Positions 25,953-38,337 are shown, numbered from the stretch's first letter. The stretch: 64,000 nucleotides of DNA from Ooceraea biroi (GCF_003672135.1 NC_039510.1:12152001-12216000), one strand, 5' to 3'. The notes: generated by a model not told the origin, from the letters alone. Program-made: numbers and translations.

Positions 25953-27441
25953 TATGGATTAGAGTACTCTTCTCTTCGCGTCGCCGTGTATTTTCCCTTT
26001 ACTTGATATACTTAAGGTAAGTAGCTGTTACATTGTTAATGCGACCTGAGTGTCCCATTATCATCATCATATCATTATCGCGCGATTGTCGTTCTGTTAT
26101 CGATTGCTCTTCCCTAAACACGAGAGCCTCCAAGTTTCCCTGGTTACTCAGAAAATAAGTTCTTCATACAGCATATAAATAAATGTTTAAATATTAGCAA
26201 TACCAAGTCACAGTTTATTCGCATCACATAGGATTGCAAAGGAGCCTAGGCAATGTTCGTTACGAAGGCACGGGCAACCTTTGGCGATCTATATAATATT
26301 CCATCGCGTAAATAGTAAACTTTCGCAATATACACACACACACACAAACCAGCCGGCGAGGTCGGCTTTATCGTTCACGCATCGCTCCCCCGAGCTTCTA
26401 CATCGCCGGCCCGGTTTTATTGACGTCTCTTAAATCGCGTGTTTCCCAGCTTGATCTACAATGGTATAGCCATGTTTAGGGGTTGTTCCATCTGTTTCAC
26501 GTTTATTGCGAATATTGATATCGCGTGCACGTTCACACCGACCCGGCGTAATCGTGGTGGGTCGTGAACGTCATCCAACTCAGGCGTACATGGATGATGC
26601 GCGAGTACGCATCATGTTCAGATGATGATGCGGTGTCGGTGCGTGCCTGCGTGTGCACGTGCACGTACAACCGACCTTTGAAACTACCCTCCGTGTGCAT
26701 AAACTGTCATCAAAGGAGTCCGGGTAAATCGATCGTACTTGTCGCATGCGTAAACTATACACCCTTAAGAAAAACGGTGTCTGAACGTGGAGCCGAGTGG
26801 AGTTTCCATTTCCGACGTCCTTGCGCACGTACAAAAACAAGTTCATGCGAGATTACGTACACCTCCTGCCATTCAGACAATCGTGCATCGATCGCTGTAT
26901 AGAAAACACCCCGCGTAATTACGTGTATCCTACGACTGCCACCCTGCAAACATGCACTATTTACACGACGTGAGCTTGGAATTTTCGCTGTTTATTGCGC
27001 TAAAATAGCGGGCAATGCAATGCATAATTAATTCTAGGGGTAATATAATTATTAACGTGATATTTTGTGTCACATATAGTTGATGCGGTGTGGAGAAATA
27101 CTGGTGAAATACCGTGCGCCTCCCACGCGCCTTGTTTACTCACTCATCTCTCTTCCCAGATAACTACTCTCTGCATTGATACATATATCTACGTATTTGC
27201 GCGTAAGAATGATTTGCCGCATTGTATAATCGCCATGAGCGACTCAAAGAGATCAAAGACTCGAGGAGATGACTGAAGGCTGCGAATGAAGGCAGAAAGT
27301 CGGGCAGGATGATGCGATACGCGTGATCCCCTAATATATATATGCAGTCTATTTACAGGAAAAGTGACAAGTGCATTCGAACGCCGTATCGATATCGGAT
27401 TGCCTAATTGCCGCCGGCAAAATTGGCTGTACATGTATATA

Positions 27442-27773
27442 CAGGGTGTCCCACTGTGTGCATTGCACTGTTGGCATACGTTGCATGTTGGTGTTTGGAT
27501 GATAGATTCTTGGAGTAATTGATATAAAACTAATTGATTAAAGATGAATAATTGATTGGTCATTATTTGCTTCTAACTTGACAGTTCTCATTATCTTTTG
27601 AAGTTAATTCGTCTATTTCTTTTATTTGTTTGCTCCTTCAAAAGTATGCGAAAAATTGATTAGTTTTGGTTGCTAATTACTTGGAGACTTTTGGTGTCTT
27701 GATACATATTTGTTAAGAGAACATTAATCAGTCAAGAAGCGCGTGATCAAAGAAGCAATTTTGGGACATCTTG
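27442..27773. mobile_element. Candidate degenerate mariner-like MITE
   Basis: The left end, TA followed by CAGGGTGTCCCA, is mirrored by TGGGACATCTTG followed by TA on the right. Reverse-complemented, the right end is CAAGATGTCCCA, matching 9-10 of 12 positions. TA dinucleotides flank both ends (27440-27441 and 27774-27775), as for Tc1/mariner target duplications. The 332-bp interior has no transposase. The imperfect terminal repeats suggest an old copy, or chance. Confidence 0.4.
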
Positions 27774-28899
27774 TATTACGAATGATGAGATAACGAGCCA
27801 TTTTCACAGTATGATCCACATAATCGAATATTTCTGTTGCAAATACAGTTTGGGAATGAGATTAAAACAAAAACAATTTATTTATCAGTCTTCCCTCATA
27901 TGTGAAAGAGTAGGCTGTTAAACAAATTGATCCTCTTTTTCGCTGTGCATTGTTTGTATAATTAACATTTGCGTCGATCAACAACCACCGGAAGTTTATG
28001 CAAGGGAAATAAACGCGCGCACAGAGATTATTAAATCGTTCTGCAAATAATTATAACCGTAACGAATTATTTACTCCCGTATTCGGGTAGCAACTGTCAA
28101 TAACATTATAGTTCTCATTAATAGAAAATTAGATGAATTTTCCAATACTACTATTAACATTAATTATGACAGATACGTAAATAAGTACATTTAATCTTCA
28201 TCTATGCATCTTTCTCTCTGCAAAAATATATTCTATCATAATACAAGTTGGCGAAAAACAATTTTTCCTTCAATAAAGTAATTGCAATGCACAAAGAGAA
28301 AGATATAAAAGTCCAATTTCTCTTCGCACATAAAAATAATATCTGACCGCGACGTAAAACAAAAATAAAAATATTCTTTTTACGTCTCGCTCAAAAGAGA
28401 TACATTCGTGCCGTAGAATCGAGTTATTATAGATGTACACTCGCGAAAACAATGCACGGAAGTGCGGCGTTAATTAACGACATGTCTCACAATATAAATA
28501 ATTTCCTCCCCAAAATTCTAATTGGACGTGCATGTACGGATTACCATGCCGGAAGATATCGACGTTGACCCAATATCGGAAATCTGATTTTGCGATTACT
28601 CTCACCGATACCGGAAGTTCCCTTAACAGCCTTCACAGAACACACTCGTTATCTGTCATTCTACTGTATTATATGACAACCATTATGCCTTCTCGATAGA
28701 AACTTTAACGGGCCATTGTGTACCAAATTGCCAAAAATGACAGGATTGTTAAGTTCCCTTTTCGCTCTTTTCTTTTCTCTCTTTTTAATTATCTTCTTAT
28801 TCTTTTGATTCTTTTTCTTTCTTCACGATTGCTAGTAGAGACACGCTACCGGTCACCGCCAGAAACGATACCGAATCAGGATCCCGATGGAACGGAGCA

Positions 28900-30240
28900 A
28901 GCAAAAGGGTCGTTTTCACAAGGGACGTGAGACGTGCTTCGGTAACAGATGAGAGTGACCCAATTCCTCGCACCCGCGAGTCCTGCAAGCTCGCGAGAGT
29001 TGCATAAGAATTCGCGCTTACAGCTTGGTTTACCTACCCCTTTGCCGCCGAACATCGTCGTGGTGGGCCGTACTGCTGCTCGTAGTCGCGAGCTCCTTTC
29101 CAACCGGAAGACCGAGAGTATACGTCGATTCGCGATGAATATAGGTAGCGATAACGATGGGGATGGTGGTGCGCTCGCTCGTCGCTAGGTCCTTATCACT
29201 TCAACGCAGATCCGTAATCCGACGCGGGAGATAGGAGAGACAGAAGTCGCACTGCCCCGTTCGGTGAAACACGTCCAAGTCCTTGAACGAGGGAAGGAGC
29301 GTGAGGAGGCTCTTGTCGCCACGTTGTCTGATCGCGCTCGAATTATCGATTCGAGCGCGAAAACCCGTTGTTGTCACGACGGTTCTCGATCCCTCCGAGT
29401 CCTCGCGATCGTGCTGATCGTCGACTCGACACCGGGTCCGGTGTGCGTTACGTGTATTTCACACCCTGCGGCTGCAACTCGGCCGTATCTCACTGTCGCC
29501 GCTGCAGCGTTCCGGCCGCCTCGCGCCCCGCACGAGCATCGTACGTGTGTGTACTACGTGCGATCTTTCCCTCTCACGTCTTTTATGCTCCCCGACGTGC
29601 GCCGGAGTCCTCCACCCGCTCCCTCCTTGATCGCACGACGCGTCGCGGCACCGCGTTTCTCCCCCACCCGCACCCGCCGCCCTACAACGCTCGCCCGGGG
29701 TGGCTACTCACCACCCTCGCGCGATCAAGCGTGCTTCGTCGATATCCGTTTCAATTATATCTTCGGTGTCTCAAGATCCGTTAAACATAATTATCGCACG
29801 TGTCGTTTAACGCCGCTGCGATCTTTCAACTTCTACAGCTCTTCCCGTCTATCCCTCTCTTGCTGTAGACCGTGATAACACGCGATCGACATCTGTATGG
29901 TGCAATTCATCGGCGAAAAGTCGAGACGAGAGCTCTCGCGCAATCCTGATCCGCGGTGCCGCGACGCCCCCGCACGCCTACGTCCACGTTGCTTGCACGA
30001 CGCGCTCGCTCGTGCCCGCCTCTCCCCTCGGCACCCCGCTGCTGCCGACGGTGTCGTGTGCACTGGTGCTTCCGCGCAGTCTACGTCGGGACGCTTGCGC
30101 GTGATACGCGTGCCCACGTACCGGGTGACGTCATCAGCCCATCCCTTCCGCAGTTTCGTGATCGTTCGTTGCACCCCTGCCTCGCAGGGATGGACTAGCG
30201 AGGATACACCTCTCGTATATCCTCTCTACTCAGTATTGTC
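28900..30240. promoter_or_regulatory. CpG-rich block, candidate promoter/5' exon of the exchanger
   Basis: This stretch is clearly richer in G+C and CpG than its surroundings. It lies 3-4 kb upstream of the exchanger's first coding exon. A donor-like site on the minus strand (GGG|gtaggt, near 29037) could end a 5' UTR exon. A 203-codon open frame on the plus strand (29264-29875) looks like a by-product of the composition. Promoter function is inferred only. Confidence 0.3.
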
Positions 30241-30909
30241 TTTTAGATAAATTGCTCTGATGAGACTTCGTGCATCAAATGCTTCTTGTAGGATTGCTTG
30301 AATAAACATTTCTCCGGTATCGCGTTAATCAAATGCGGATTGAATCATTCTAATGGTTACTATCTGAAACAGAAGGTATCAATGCTTCGATGCTGCTCGA
30401 ATGTTTTAGCAATGAGACTTTACGACAATTCCGGTGTTTTAAAATCAATATTAATTAATTGTCTTCTCATACTTCTAATATTATTAATTGACAATTAATG
30501 GATCCTTTGCGACGTCCTGCAATTTATAACCGGAGTCGCTCTTTCTTGTCCTGCAACCGCTTAAAAAAAGCTGAAAAAAGCCATTCAATCCTAATAAAGA
30601 ACTGCGACTAAAATTATCGGCGGTAGTGATGCAGCTCTGAATTATTAAATCTCACAAGCTATATCCGTTCTAGTATCAGTTTTAAATATAACGTATCATC
30701 TGACGTTGCGACTCGTAACATATGTTGTTCATTATACTTTTACCCGCAGTCGACTCAAATAAAGAGCTATTCCAAAATGTTTAATTACCTCGACCTTCGT
30801 TATACAATATTGAGAAAACAATTACTGGAATAGTATCGGGATGTAAAGTTTATACTGGAATATTCATAGTTTGAGTAATGTCTATATCTTGTCTCGTTAA
30901 TATTTGCAT

Positions 30910-30915
30910 TTTATT
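30910..30915 (-). terminator. TTC1: Poly(A) signal of TTC1
   Basis: TTTATT on the plus strand reads AATAAA on the minus strand, about 125 bases beyond the TTC1 stop codon (31041-31043). Confidence 0.55.
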
Positions 30916-31040
30916 ACAACTAGAGATGGAATCCAGGATAGGATTCGTGTAGCATATATAAATATAGCTTAATTTTTATGAATAAAAACGTGGACATTTT
31001 ATCTATAATGTGTATGGATAAGAAACATGTAACTAGCTTG

Positions 31041-32375
31041 TTAGGTGGGGTTCTGTTTGAACTTTACGGAATAACCATCACTGTTCGGATCCTTCTGCAG
31101 TTCAAAGTTATTCGTGGAGAGGCCGAACGGCTTCAAAACCATGTTTCCTAGGTCTTTAAGCTTGCCCAACATTTCGGCTTTTAATTTCTCATTTCTCTCG
31201 TCAATTAACGGAGGTAATCGCTAAAAGAAACAGACAATATTAATAATTGGAGTATCGTCTAATAATTATGCGTTACATCTATACATCCTACTTTAAGTAA
31301 ATATATTATGTAATAAATTATACATTACCCTGACAGCATGATTAGCTTCAGTATGAGAAGGATCAAACGTTAATACTTTTTTGTAGTCTTCTAATGCCTC
31401 ATCCAACTTGTCCGTCTCTTCGTACAATTGTGCTCTCCTGATGTAAACTTTTATATAACTAGAGTTTAATTCAATGGCCTTTGTACAATCTGATATCGCA
31501 GAATCTTTTTCTGTCTAAAAATGATTATTTTTTCAATAATGATTACAATACTCTGTGTATCTTTGAATTCTCGTATCAACAATTACCTGGCATTTTGCTT
31601 TTGCTGCTGCCCTATTTGCATACAATATAGACCTTTCTTTGCTATACGCTAGTGGACAAATTTGCAACGCTTGCGTATACTGCGATATCGCCTGCACGTA
31701 TTCGGCATTTTTGAAAAAATCGTTGCCCACTTGCTTTAACTTTTCCGCTTCATTTTTTATCGCCTGCAACAGAAAGTGTAGCATTGTAGCACATGCACGA
31801 TAATTATGCGGAAATACAAGAAACACACACCTCCTGTTCACCTTCCGAGAGTGACAGATCTCTGTCCTTGAGAAACTCCTCGTCTACATCTTCCGGGAAA
31901 ACGGTATTTTGTGTGCTATCGTTATTTTCATTCGGTTGACTGTCCGCAGGGTTGGGCATTTTGCGCTGCGAGCACTTTTCTATATTTCCTACGTGTAAAA
32001 ACGTATAATACGGTTAGAACATGTATAAAACGGATCAAACGGGCAAGCTGAAATTGCTAGTGAAAAGTGTTGCCAACTGCAGGGCGCATCCCGTTTGCAC
32101 CATAGACATAGGCTGCGTTCCGATATTTGACTGCCAGTACAGAAAGCTATTTTATGTCACGTATACTATAGATTTTCAGTACTGGCAGTAATATCGGAAC
32201 ATGGGGATAGTAAGATAATACATGCCCAACCCTGACTGTCCGTGATGTCCCACGAGTTGCTTCCATTTCCCGTATTTTCGTCTTTGATAGAGGAACTTTT
32301 CAGATCTCTAGTAAGTTCTTCTATCACCTCCTCGTTAGATTGCAGTCTCTGCGACTTGTCATTCGCGTTATCCAT
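31041..32375 (-). CDS. TTC1: Tetratricopeptide repeat protein 1 (TTC1), first coding exon split by a MITE
   Basis: TTC1 is a TPR adaptor that binds Hsp70/Hsp90-type chaperones and small G-protein partners in other animals. Intact exons: 31831-31938 (3' part of exon 1), 31587-31763, 31329-31514, 31041-31220, all phase 0. They carry the TPRs (NDFFKNAEYVQAISQYTQAL, CTKAIELNSSYIKVYIRRA, DKLDEALEDYKKVL) and the diagnostic C-terminus EEMLGKLKDLGN-like, LKPFGLSTNNF, VKFKQNP. The 5' part of exon 1 is 32235-32375 (47 codons from MDNAND). A 288-bp hAT-type element plus an 8-bp target duplication sits between the two parts. Without it the frame is continuous and gives about 263 residues (human 292). With it, read-through meets a stop. 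Expression could continue by splicing out the element, or from an ATG in its terminal repeat (31957-31959, about 223 residues, all TPRs kept). Confidence 0.9.
31947..32234. mobile_element. Non-autonomous hAT-type element (MITE) inside TTC1 exon 1
   Basis: The ends are perfect 13-bp inverted repeats: CAGGGTTGGGCAT at 31947-31959 and ATGCCCAACCCTG at 32222-32234. The 8-bp direct repeat ACTGTCCG flanks it exactly (31939-31946 and 32235-32242). CAGGG-type ends with 8-bp duplications are the signature of the hAT superfamily. The 288-bp interior has no transposase and includes a large internal palindrome (32117-32200). On the minus strand it supplies an acceptor-like site (tttttacacgtag, exon start 31988) and an ATG in frame with downstream TTC1. 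The perfect duplication suggests a fairly recent insertion. Confidence 0.92.
32117..32200. repeat. Internal palindrome of the hAT MITE
   Basis: The left arm, GTTCCGATATT then TG then ACTGCCAGTAC (32117-32140), pairs with the right arm, GTACTGGCAGT then AATATCGGAAC (32179-32200), around a loop of about 38 bases. Pairing continues for a few bases (agaaa/tttc) with a one-base offset. It may be a subterminal hairpin of the element or a second, nested palindromic insertion. Confidence 0.8.
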
Positions 32376-33984
32376 TATGCGAACGACAATACGAACGGAT
32401 CTGGTAGAGGTTAACCGATTTGACGCCTATCAGCTGTGCATGAGCTCGCTGAAGCTTGACGTTTCCCAGTACCTTCCGTGTTTCAGCAGTAGAGTGCGCT
32501 TCGTTCGGTACGTCTAACCAAATCTGACTTTTACGTTATCATGACACATTCTTATAATTTTCTCTCAATCTTTTATCTTTTCTTCATCTTTTTATCTAAA
32601 GAGAGAGAGAGAGAGAAAGAAAGATCCCATATGGATCTCATTTTATATTTTAAATATGTGTGAAAAGTTGCGCTTTCTGCACTTTATTTTTTTCTTCCTT
32701 TTTGCTTGAAAACAGATTGAATCAGTGACATGCGACTACTATATACTTGTATGGAGAAAACGCAAAAAGTGTAATTAGAATTGAAAACAGAGTGGAAACT
32801 ATACACGTGTGACAAAACTGCGAGCTCATTGGATGTTGCGCAACGGTTGCATATTTCTCCAACTCTATCGTTTGATTTAGAAAACTATTTCTTATTATAT
32901 AAATTAATTTGCAATGCGATTACCGGAGGAGTATAATTAAATTTGACAAACTGTAGGATGTATAAACTATTATCTATTATACGACTCTTGCAAAGCGATA
33001 TAAAATACACCTAAAGTACGAGAACATATTACATTTCGTTCAAATAACGTGCGTGACAATGTAAACAGATAATCTTGAAGGAAAAGAAGTAACCTATATC
33101 TAATCTGTTATCTCAGTTTATCGCGAAGTGTACTTCATATGTGTTATTTTACAACTTTAACGTTCATTACTTATATATGTTCTTCATGACATAAAATCCA
33201 CGAATTAATCTGAACATTAACTATATTCAGATATGAATATATAAACTATAATATATGAATTTACATTACACAAAAGTATTAAAGAAATCTGTTTGCATCT
33301 CCTCTCGAAAATACTATCTTATCATGTGCTGTTCTCTTATATAATTTACACATGCAAACATTACACGCATTTAAAAATGCAGGAAAACGTATAAACTAAC
33401 CGTGATCCAAGTACTGCGTTCGCATTCAGCATTCGCCGTTTCTAATCAGTGGAATGAAACGTACGTACGGGAGTTGAAAACGAGTTGCTCAATTCTGAAA
33501 GCGAGTACCAGCGAGCTGTCTAAATGTCGTAGTCGTGCAAATTACACTGATTAACGATAATATAATGCATAATATCGGCCGAAGGCGTGAGGCGAGCAAG
33601 GCCGCGTCGCATTACAGACGTCGATACGAACCGCGCGTTCACGAGCTTCGACGATCACCAAGCAGGAAGACTATAGCAAGCATATTATAATTGACGAGTA
33701 AGCAAATTCTCCTAAATTCCTGTTCGAAACCCCCGGCGAATCCGTCGCGGCGGTGCACTCCATGCTGGCACGAGTAAATATTTTAATGATGATCGATCGA
33801 TCGCGCCGCGCGCGACTTTTGGAAGCACGTGATAAGAAATGGAAGACGGATAGAGCCGACGAAGTGAAGGAACGAATCTGATTCTATGCTCCGCGACTGC
33901 CCGCCTCTTCAGAATAATTAATGTTGAACCTTCACACCGAAGATAACTAAACAACCAAGAATAGCAATCAATAAAGCGACTACA

Positions 33985-34135
33985 CTTGAGAGAGAGGTAG
34001 AATCAGAGGGGCGGAGAGGGGGTCGGAATTAGAAGCTAAGAAGGAGAGAAAAAGAGGGAGAGAACGAATGAGAAAGAGAGAGAGAGAGAGAGAGAGCTGG
34101 CCGAAGATAGAGAACGAGAAAGAGAGAAAGGAGAC
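33985..34135. repeat. GA-rich purine tract upstream of ERMP1
   Basis: Dense (GA)n and GAAA/GGAG runs, including a pure run at about 34075-34096. Such GAGA tracts are often nucleosome-free promoter elements in insects; that role is inferred here from position alone. Confidence 0.6.
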
Positions 34136-34136
34136 G

Positions 34137-34144
34137 TATATATA
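34137..34144 (+). promoter_or_regulatory. ERMP1: TATA-like box of ERMP1
   Basis: TATATATA lies 238 bases upstream of the ERMP1 start codon and directly after the GA-rich tract. A start site about 30 bases downstream would give a leader of roughly 200 nt. This is position-based inference. Confidence 0.4.
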
Positions 34145-34374
34145 GCAGCACCACAGCGCTCCCGTTTCTATCGTGCAAACGAAAGGCGCGAAGCTGGTGA
34201 CGGCCTATGGTGCACTCCTGATGCAGTACGACGCGTGCTATATACTTCCCGATGCGGCGAACGAGAACGGAACCGAGTAACGCGGTAGTGAGAGAATTTG
34301 CTCGCGAGATTCGGCAGCGTTCCCAGTGTCGTAAAGTGCCTTTTTTTTGCCACTGACGTCCTCTGCTGTTTAAG

Positions 34375-37300
34375 ATGACGAAGATGGTAAGTTTGTTTGG
34401 TCGAGTCGTCAGGCTCGTTTCGTCGTCGTTGATTGATCTCGTTGCGCCGATTCCGCAAAGCGCGTCGTGCAATTCGCTCAATTATGCAAATCGGCAATGA
34501 CAACACGCCGCTCGTACCAGTTTCAGGGGGACGGAGTGAGACTGAGACAGCACACGGCGAAGAGAACGTTGACCGAGTTACCCTACGACAACAAGGCTGC
34601 TTCGAGGAAGCAGAACGTACTGCCAAATGACACCCAGCATCTCCTGTTCGTTCTCACGTTCTTTCTCTTCGTGTCCTTCGTTATAATCGTCCTAGAGAAG
34701 AATCTGCCCGAGCCAATAACCATCGACACCGAGGGGTTGCATCCAGGGAGATTTGTGGCTGAACACGCTCGTAATCATATCGTAAATCTTACATCAATCG
34801 GGCCTCGTATCGCTGGTAGTTATGAGAATGAGATTTTGGCCATCAGATTCCTGACGACAACGATCAACAATGTGATTGGAGCGGCACACGAGAATCATAA
34901 GATTGTTCTTGACATTACGAAACACAGTGGTGCATTCCCGCTCAAGTTTCTTGATGGCATGACCAATGTTTACAGAAATGTACAAAATGTTATTGTTAAA
35001 GTTGGACCCCACAGGCCTATGCTGCACAGTTTGTTGCTTAATTGTCATTTTGATTCGTTTTTAGAAAGTCCAGGTAAGCAAACGTTATTCCGTAATATGT
35101 GAAATGTTCTTGTGTGTTCATTGATATCTAAATGAAAAATTTCAGGTGGTTCAGATGATGGTGCTGGTTGTGCCGTAATGCTAGAAATTTTACGAATAGT
35201 TACTCAAAGTCCAAAAGTGTTGAAGCACAACATTATATTCTTATTCAATGGAGCAGAGGAAAATATATTGCAGGTACAATATTAATTTCATGTCATATTT
35301 CGAAACTGCGACATTGTGTTCTATTTGTAATCTGGTTTGTAGGCGTCTCATGGCTTCATAACGCAACATCCTTGGGCGAAGGAAGTACGAACGTTCATAA
35401 ATCTAGAGGCGTGCGGCGCCGGTGGCCGTGAATTATTATTTCAAGCCGGACCTCACAATCCATGGATTCTTGAGGTATAGCGCATTTCTCATGATTTATT
35501 CATTTACTATAATTAATAATTATAATTATAATTTCTTATTATGATGTTTCTTTCAGACTTACGCCAAATCAGTGCCATATCCTTACGCTTCGTCCTTGGC
35601 ACAGGAAATATTCGAGAGCGGTATTGTACCTGGTGATACAGATTTCCGGATATTCCGAGATTTCGGGAAAGTTTCTGGTACGTGTATCAATCAGGATCAA
35701 GTGTATCAATTATTATCTTGATGATACACTTTATCATTACAGATAATATTAATACAATGTTTCAGGTCTTGATTTCGCATGGTCGAAAAACGGTTACGTG
35801 TACCACACGAAGTTTGACAATGTCGATCAGATACCGTTGGGTGCGTTGCAAAGAACCGGAGATAATATTCTCGCTCTGACGCAAGGCATCGTGTTCGAGG
35901 ACTATTTGTCGGACCCGAGTATGCAAGAAACACGCGGAAGCCTCGTGTTCTTTGATTTTCTTGGTGCATTTGTGATTAGATGGCCACCGTACATTGCCAA
36001 TACAGTTAATATCGTCAGCATAATTATTGCTGGATATTCTATCCATCTGAATATGCAGAGCGCACGTAGAAGTAAGAATATATAATTAGCGTACTTTGAT
36101 CTCGCTCTGATGATTGATCGATATTTATTTCTTCGAACAAATCGGACTAATACAATGTTTCATTATCGAATACAGGTATCAGAACATCGATGTATGCGAA
36201 ATACATCGCGATATGTGTCGGCGTGATCATCGTTTCGTTTGTGGCGTCCATGTTCTCTTGTACATTGATCGCCTTGGTCCTGACGAAATTGGGAAAAGTG
36301 ATGAGTTGGTACGCGAGGCCAACATGGTTGTTTTTCTTGTACGTCTGTCCGACTACTTTCGTATCGATGATTGTATTTCTGTATATTGGATCGCGACAGA
36401 GGAAGGTAAGCAATGGAAATATTTTTCTCCCTGCGACGCGATCCTGATGATCAAATAACTATGTTTGTGATTTCGGTATTAAACCAACGGACTCGCGTTT
36501 GGAGAAGCTTACTTGCAGTACGTTAATGCTAATTGATAATTATAGGAAGTTAGCTCTGCATGGGTTTTGTACCAAATGTACTTTGATGCCTATGCTGTAA
36601 TATGGATGTCGATTCTTTCTGTATGCGTCTTGTTCGAGATACGCTCGGGCTTCATACCGCTGCATTGGGTGTTATTCCCAGCAGTGGGGAATATCGTGCG
36701 ACACAACTTCCTCAGCAGATGGAAAGGTAAGAACACTTTCTAACAATAGTTAGTTTGTAACATAGTTCTCATGTATTCCTTTTACTTGCTAATATTGACA
36801 ATGTTTTAACTGTTTCGAAACTTTTGTTCCTAATCATCGACAATGCACTGTCTCGTGAATTTTATAGACTGGAAGTGGCTTTGCTACCATTTGGGGACAT
36901 TGAGTCTATCTTACATACAGTCGTTTTACTTAGCGGTCGGTGCTCTCTATCTCTTCATCCCGATAATGGGACGATCCGGTGGCAGTATTAATTCCGAAGT
37001 TGTAATGGCTAACATGTTGTCGATATTGTTCTGCCTACTACTTAGCTTCACGGTACGAAACAGTAATACTTTCGACTTATTTGCTTCACGTAACTCTTCC
37101 CTCTGGATCTTTAATTTTTCTCTTAGTAAATTTCTCTTAATGTTGTACAGCTAATATCTGTGTGACTTATATCTCGACGTTTTCAGTTGCCAATAGTGCT
37201 TCTAATCAAAAATGCCGAACGAATTGTGAGCGTGATAGTTGGGATTTTCTTAATCGCTATTGCTGTGTTAATCTTAACGCCACTCGGCTTCCCTTACAGT

Positions 37301-38337
37301 GGTGATCCACTGTTTCCCGCTCCGGAACGATTTATGATCGCGGTAACTTGATTATTTCTTTCTTTCTGAAAAAAAATGTCCTTTACGCAAGATAACACGT
37401 GCTGTCTGTTGCACACTATATCATATGCTATCTTTCACTTGCAGCATAGCCAGCGTCAATATTATAACGCAAATGGTAGTGTTAGACACTCCAGTACAGG
37501 ATACTGGTCAGTGGATTTAGACATGAACAGTCCACGCAGTGTAGAATCGATAGTGCCTGAAGTAGCTGCCGCGAGGCCAACAGCCCGAGATTGTGAAACC
37601 GAATTGTACTGTGGTTTACCGTATCTACTGCCCGTCACGACTTTCCTGTGGTACGTATCGAAGTCGACGACACTACGATTGTACGAAGATAAACAAACGA
37701 TAAAAGAAGCTTTTTTTTCTGTAGGAAAACTAGTTGGATACCTGGACCTGCCCCGCTCATAAAGATTCCTACAAATCTCGAGATCGTCTCGAAGACTGTT
37801 AAACAAGATGTTGTTACTTTCACCTTTAATGTTACAGGTAACTTATTGATAAGCTCTTGCACTTAAGAGACATAAATTATGTGTTTCAGTAAATGTTATT
37901 CTTAACTTTCATAGGTCCTGACCATATGGGTATAATTTTGTCTCCGTACAAGGGCGTTCATCTGAAAAAGTGGTCTGTAATCGATGGGAAACCACTGGAA
38001 AGCCCAATGTGGAACGGCAGGAAGACTTACTTCATTTATTACGCATGTGCCTCAGATTGTGTGCCATATACATTTTCTATTGAATTGAATGTAAGTGTCC
38101 GATGAATGTTCCTTCACATTATAAATTTTTTGAAAGGCAATTTCGCGTACATCAGAAACATTGTGTGCTCAGGTGCCCGCAGCGCAGAAAGGACCGTGTC
38201 TATCCATCGCCCTAGCCGGACACTTCTTGCACGGGGAACACCAAAGGTCACTGAGGTTCAAGAAATTTTTGGCGCAATTTCCATCGTGGACCGTCCTCAC
38301 ACCTTGGACGGCGTCGTACACGTCGTGGGAGATTTAA
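34375..38337 (+). CDS. ERMP1: Endoplasmic reticulum metallopeptidase 1 (M28 family, multipass)
   Basis: ERMP1 is a zinc metallopeptidase of the M28 family anchored in the ER membrane. Exons: 34375-34386, 34527-35073, 35146-35273, 35343-35474, 35557-35677, 35766-36071, 36176-36405, 36546-36726, 36868-37052, 37187-37342, 37445-37650, 37725-37837, 37915-38090, 38173-38337. All are GT-AG and in phase, for about 885 residues (human 904). After a basic cytosolic N-terminus, TM1 is about residues 43-61 (LLFVLTFFLFVSFVIIVLE). The peptidase domain follows, with zinc-site motifs CHFDS (H178, D180), GGSDDGAG, NGAEEN (E224/E225), GDTDFRIFRDFG and VYHTKFDN. From about residue 390 there are several membrane segments, then a C-terminal luminal domain (TSWIPGPAPLIKIPTN). 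An in-frame TGA at 34354-34356 bounds the start. Coding exon 1 carries only MTKM, so an alternative start cannot be excluded. Confidence 0.96.

Larger units (their letters stand above)
25953..31040. other. Upstream region of the exchanger and spacer to TTC1
   Basis: No supported coding exon. Features include a CA microsatellite (about 26331-26346), a degenerate mariner-like element (27442-27773) and a CpG-rich block (about 28900-30240) that may be a promoter with 5' UTR exons. The remainder is AT-rich. The TTC1 3' UTR, on the minus strand, occupies the right end (about 30890-31040). Confidence 0.4.
32376..34374. other. Divergent intergenic region between TTC1 and ERMP1
   Basis: About 2 kb between two genes transcribed away from each other. 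It contains a GA microsatellite near 32602-32630, AT-rich sequence to about 33540, then a CpG-richer part and a second GA-rich tract (about 33985-34135) just upstream of ERMP1. No coding exon is supported. Confidence 0.5.

Noticed and set aside
29264..29875. 203-codon open frame on the plus strand in the CpG-rich block
   Set aside because: Arg/Pro/Ser-rich composition that follows from high GC; overlapping long frames exist in other phases and strands; no family resemblance. More likely promoter/5' UTR sequence.
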